Shown here piece after piece: positions 6,180 through 9,190 of a stretch of DNA of 9,190 nt. The position numbers and the translations under genes were made by a program. The notes beneath the pieces are model-generated. The model had not been told where the DNA came from. It made no database searches and worked only from the letters and a program-made list of their open reading frames with translations. Within the stretch, counting starts at the first letter, position 1. The number at the start of each line of letters is the position of its first letter. This DNA is from Clostridium sp. (lineage in GTDB: Bacteria > Bacillota > Clostridia > TANB77 > CAG-508): the NCBI GenBank assembly GCA_018371855.1, contig JAHAKD010000013.1, positions 1 through 9,190 on the forward strand, given 5' to 3'.

Positions 6180-9100
6180 AAAGAAAATCTTAATTAATCT
6201 TACCTTGTTAATATTTATAATAATAGGAATGGCTATAATATTTACAAATGTGGTAGAAGGTTTAACAGATAAAGATATTGCTAACAAAGCATTTTCTAAT
6301 CCTACTGATTTCTTATCATATGACTATAGGAGAACAACAACAGTTGATTTATATATAGGAAATGGATATCAAGATGCTACAATTTGGAAATCAACTGCTG
6401 CATGTTTTGACCCAGACCACACAGCTGATGGAAATTATGGAGCGTCATATAGACTACAAGCAATTGTAGATATAGACAATAAATATAATACTAATTTATC
6501 AGATTGGACAGGTTTAAATGTATATGTTCCAAGTGGTGCATATTATGGAACTACAGGAGCACAGAGAATAACAAATTCAGATGTAGTAAAAAGAGGTCGT
6601 TTCTTAGCAGGAATTGCAAACTGGATGTTACACGGAAATTCTGGAATACAAGATGCTAATAGTAGTTCACAAAGTGTTATAGATGGATGGTATTCTACAA
6701 ACTTCTTTGTATTTTGTAATTATGCTAAAAATTATAATAGTGTTTTTAATATAATGGCAGGAAGTAAATATACTGAAGATAAATATACAGGTAGAGTATC
6801 TGGCTGGAAAGGACAGAAGTGGCAAAGAATTTATGGATATAAAGGAAATACACAATATGATTATACATCAGTATATGAGGAAGCAAGAAGATATGCTGAA
6901 GATAGAGTAAATGGTGTTGGAGGAATTAAAAATACTTCAACAGGAGATCCTGATATAGAATATACAAATACAGAAACAATTTTAGGACCATATAAAATTA
7001 AAAAAACTGGAAGTGCAAAAGTTACTGGAGTAACTGTTCAAACAGCAACTAAAACATATACAACTTCAAATATAGCCATACTAGATTCTTCTAAGAAAGC
7101 AATTGGAATGGATAAAATCGCTAACGACACGAATTTTTATATTAAAATTCGTGATATAGCAGAAAATATTAAAAGCATAAAATTAACAGGAACAGGAAAT
7201 TCTGTTCATGCAACCAGAATAATGCTTTTTGCAGGTGGAGCTAACCAAAGAATTGCGGTGTTTAATACTAAAGATGTACCAGGATCAACAGAGATTACTT
7301 TAAAAGTACCACCAGCAAGACCAGTTATAGTTAAATATAAATATATAAAATCGATCCAAAGAAAGCAAAAAGACGGTTCATATAAGAGAATATTTACAGT
7401 AAACGAAGTCCCAACAATAACAGTTAATAATAAAGGAAAAAATAATGCTTCTGTTAAAAATGTAACATATCCAGACTATAGAAAATATTGTGATGCAAGC
7501 GAACTTAATTCTAATGGAGTGCCATATGTATACAATGGGGATATTGTAGAGTATCAATGGGCAATATATAATATAGGACCAGGAAGTTCTTCACCAGGTA
7601 CAAAAGTAACCTTGGTAGATGAACCAGGTACCGGATTAAAAATACAAGACGGAAAATCAAATGGATGGACAAAGAGTGGAAATAATTATACGAAAACGAT
7701 TACATTAAGTAGTTCGCTTAAAGGATTTAAGGGTTCTCAAGCAATGCAATATTATATAGGATCAAATACAATGATATACTTTGAAATTGTTAGTACAGAT
7801 AAAATAAATGCTTCAGGAGATAAAAGTACTATTTCTAATAATGGAATACCGGTAGCATTAACTTTTAAAATAGCAGGTAGAGTATTTTTGGATAAGATAG
7901 CACAAAAAGATGGAACTGAAGATGGTATTATAAGTACTGGGGATGAAATGTTACCAGGAATAGAAGTAGTATTATTTGATTCTTCGGGAAGACAGGTAGC
8001 ACAAAAAAATACAGACAAGAATGGATACTATGAATTTGACAAATTAGATCCTGATAAGAGCTATTATGTAAGATTTAAATATAATGGTCAACTTTATGAA
8101 CCAACAACATATCAGACTCAAAAGAAATATGCTGGAAATGGTAATAATAAGATAAGTACAACAATAGCAGAAAGATCATATGCAACAGATGGTACTACAA
8201 ATAGGAAAAACTTTAATGAGAAGATAGATAAAGAATTTGCAAAACATGTGTATCCAAATCGAAATGATGTAAATAATGATTTATTCACAATTTATGCATA
8301 TACTGGTTCAAATGGAGTACAAGACTTATTACTATATAATGTTGGAAATACTATAGAACAGCTACAGAATGTTAACTTTGGTATTAAGGCAAGAGAGCAA
8401 TTCGATATGAATTTAAGAAAAGATTTAGTAAAGGTTGATGTATCAATAAATGGTAAGAGCCATACATATGATTATAATGGCGCAGGAGAAGACCTAGAAG
8501 TAACAATAAGAGGTACAGATATACCAGATTATGAAAGAAAACTAAGAAAAGCAGATTTACAATACAAATCAGAAGCTAGATATGATTCTGATCCAGATAA
8601 ATTACAAGTATATGTAACATATAAAATACAAATAAAGAATCAATCAATTGGTAAAATTACAGGATATATAACAGACTTAAATGATTATGCAGATACCTCA
8701 TATCAATTAGTAAATTCTTATGATGAAAATGGAAAAGCTATAAATTGGAGTTCTTCAGGTAGTGTATCTGGAAATGGTAAGACATATAATAAGATACATA
8801 CAACAAGCATAGCAAATGAAGGAATAACAGATAAAAAATGGATCTTTATGCAATATAAAGTTTCATATGATACCTTAAGAGAATTACTATTAAAAGGAGA
8901 AACACTAGAAGAAAACTATGCAGAAATTGCAGGTTATAGAAATACTTATACATCAGATAGATATGACTTAAATGGTAATAAAATAACTAATGCAGGAGCT
9001 GTTGCAGGTTTATTAGATATAGACTCAACACCAGATAATATGAATCCAACATCAGCTAATGTACAAAATTTTGTAAAACAATCTAAGACGGATGCTTATC

Positions 9101-9190
9101 AAAATTTATCTGGAGAAGAAAAAACAAAACGTAGTACTGCTGTATTTGAAGATGATGCAGATGCTGCACCAGGTTTAAGATTAATAAGAG
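6169..9190 (+). CDS. Large SdrD B-like surface protein, 3' end outside window
   Basis: This frame is open for 1007 codons with no stop before the window ends. Start: the ATG at 6169, with a good ribosome binding site and an 11-bp overlap with the preceding gene. Residues 1-6 are basic and 7-27 are hydrophobic (signal peptide or signal anchor; no clean A-x-A site). About 45-265 is an aromatic-rich N-terminal domain that I cannot assign, with C79 in ACFDPDH and C183, and an AGIANWML motif around W152. About 270-400 is an Ig-like region beginning GPYKI (G273). About 430-560 is DUF11-like, with C441 and EYQWAIYNIGPG. About 566-738 is an SdrD B-like domain (GRVFLDKIAQKDGTEDG, NGYYEFDKLDPDKSYYVRF, with a long insert and ending NVNFGIKAR). 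From about 740 there is another beta module (VTYKIQIKNQSIGKITGYI), and the sequence continues out of the window. The order of parts resembles clostridial surface proteins whose N-terminal domain is a thioester domain; the membrane anchor is expected beyond the edge. Its role is probably surface adhesion or structure, inferred from the architecture only. Confidence 0.85.
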   Translation, partial: METKKKILINLTLLIFIIIGMAIIFTNVVEGLTDKDIANKAFSNPTDFLSYDYRRTTTVDLYIGNGYQDATIWKSTAACFDPDHTADGNYGASYRLQAIVDIDNKYNTNLSDWTGLNVYVPSGAYYGTTGAQRITNSDVVKRGRFLAGIANWMLHGNSGIQDANSSSQSVIDGWYSTNFFVFCNYAKNYNSVFNIMAGSKYTEDKYTGRVSGWKGQKWQRIYGYKGNTQYDYTSVYEEARRYAEDRVNGVGGIKNTSTGDPDIEYTNTETILGPYKIKKTGSAKVTGVTVQTATKTYTTSNIAILDSSKKAIGMDKIANDTNFYIKIRDIAENIKSIKLTGTGNSVHATRIMLFAGGANQRIAVFNTKDVPGSTEITLKVPPARPVIVKYKYIKSIQRKQKDGSYKRIFTVNEVPTITVNNKGKNNASVKNVTYPDYRKYCDASELNSNGVPYVYNGDIVEYQWAIYNIGPGSSSPGTKVTLVDEPGTGLKIQDGKSNGWTKSGNNYTKTITLSSSLKGFKGSQAMQYYIGSNTMIYFEIVSTDKINASGDKSTISNNGIPVALTFKIAGRVFLDKIAQKDGTEDGIISTGDEMLPGIEVVLFDSSGRQVAQKNTDKNGYYEFDKLDPDKSYYVRFKYNGQLYEPTTYQTQKKYAGNGNNKISTTIAERSYATDGTTNRKNFNEKIDKEFAKHVYPNRNDVNNDLFTIYAYTGSNGVQDLLLYNVGNTIEQLQNVNFGIKAREQFDMNLRKDLVKVDVSINGKSHTYDYNGAGEDLEVTIRGTDIPDYERKLRKADLQYKSEARYDSDPDKLQVYVTYKIQIKNQSIGKITGYITDLNDYADTSYQLVNSYDENGKAINWSSSGSVSGNGKTYNKIHTTSIANEGITDKKWIFMQYKVSYDTLRELLLKGETLEENYAEIAGYRNTYTSDRYDLNGNKITNAGAVAGLLDIDSTPDNMNPTSANVQNFVKQSKTDAYQNLSGEEKTKRSTAVFEDDADAAPGLRLIR

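Noticed and set aside
18..8018. Minus-strand open frames of 60-135 codons (for example 3668-4075 and 4925-5206)
   Set aside because: They are antisense shadows of the long + strand genes: Leu/Ile/Phe-rich or Ser-rich translations, no ribosome binding sites, and fully contained in well-supported coding sequence.

Overview
This is a strongly AT-rich window with standard bacterial code use (TGG for Trp, TAA/TAG as stops, AGA and ATA dominating Arg and Ile) and purine-rich Shine-Dalgarno sites. That fits a low-GC Bacillota, most likely an uncultured gut-type member of the Clostridia; this placement is inference from composition and gene families, not from a marker gene. Everything coding is on the + strand and belongs to one theme: large, secreted, membrane-anchored, beta-sandwich surface proteins (SdrD B-like and DUF11/conserved-repeat modules), with no enzymes, RNA genes, IS elements or CRISPR arrays.

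Layout: (1) 2-1081, the 3' end of a surface-protein gene whose start is outside the window, ending in a transmembrane helix and a KKK tail; (2) 1082-1365, an intergenic region with a strong rho-independent terminator, a perfect 15-bp inverted repeat, a weak candidate promoter and an orphan Shine-Dalgarno sequence; (3) 1366-6179, one long surface-protein gene that is split in two by a frameshift exactly at a (TA)7T tract (2241-2255); (4) 6169-9190, a second long surface-protein gene, overlapping the previous one by 11 bp with its own Shine-Dalgarno, still open at the window edge.

The most interesting point is the frameshifted gene. The N-terminal part (302 aa, with a signal peptide) and the C-terminal part (ending in the membrane anchor) are in frames that overlap only across 2196-2274, and the longest dinucleotide repeat I see in the window lies in that overlap. 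Removing a single TA unit fuses them into a continuous 1603-aa protein. This is what a slipped-strand, phase-variable surface protein would look like, although a sequencing or assembly error or a recent pseudogene would look identical in one sequence. With seven units the product would be a secreted fragment without an anchor; with six it would be a full anchored surface protein.

The three proteins share a recognisable junction just after the SdrD B-like domain (N-[IV]-[ND]-[FA]-G-[IF] then a beta strand L-x-K and a T/G-x-x-x-[YF]-D end), so they are paralogues arranged in tandem, probably as cell-surface adhesin or stalk-like proteins. The biological partner of these proteins cannot be read from the sequence.
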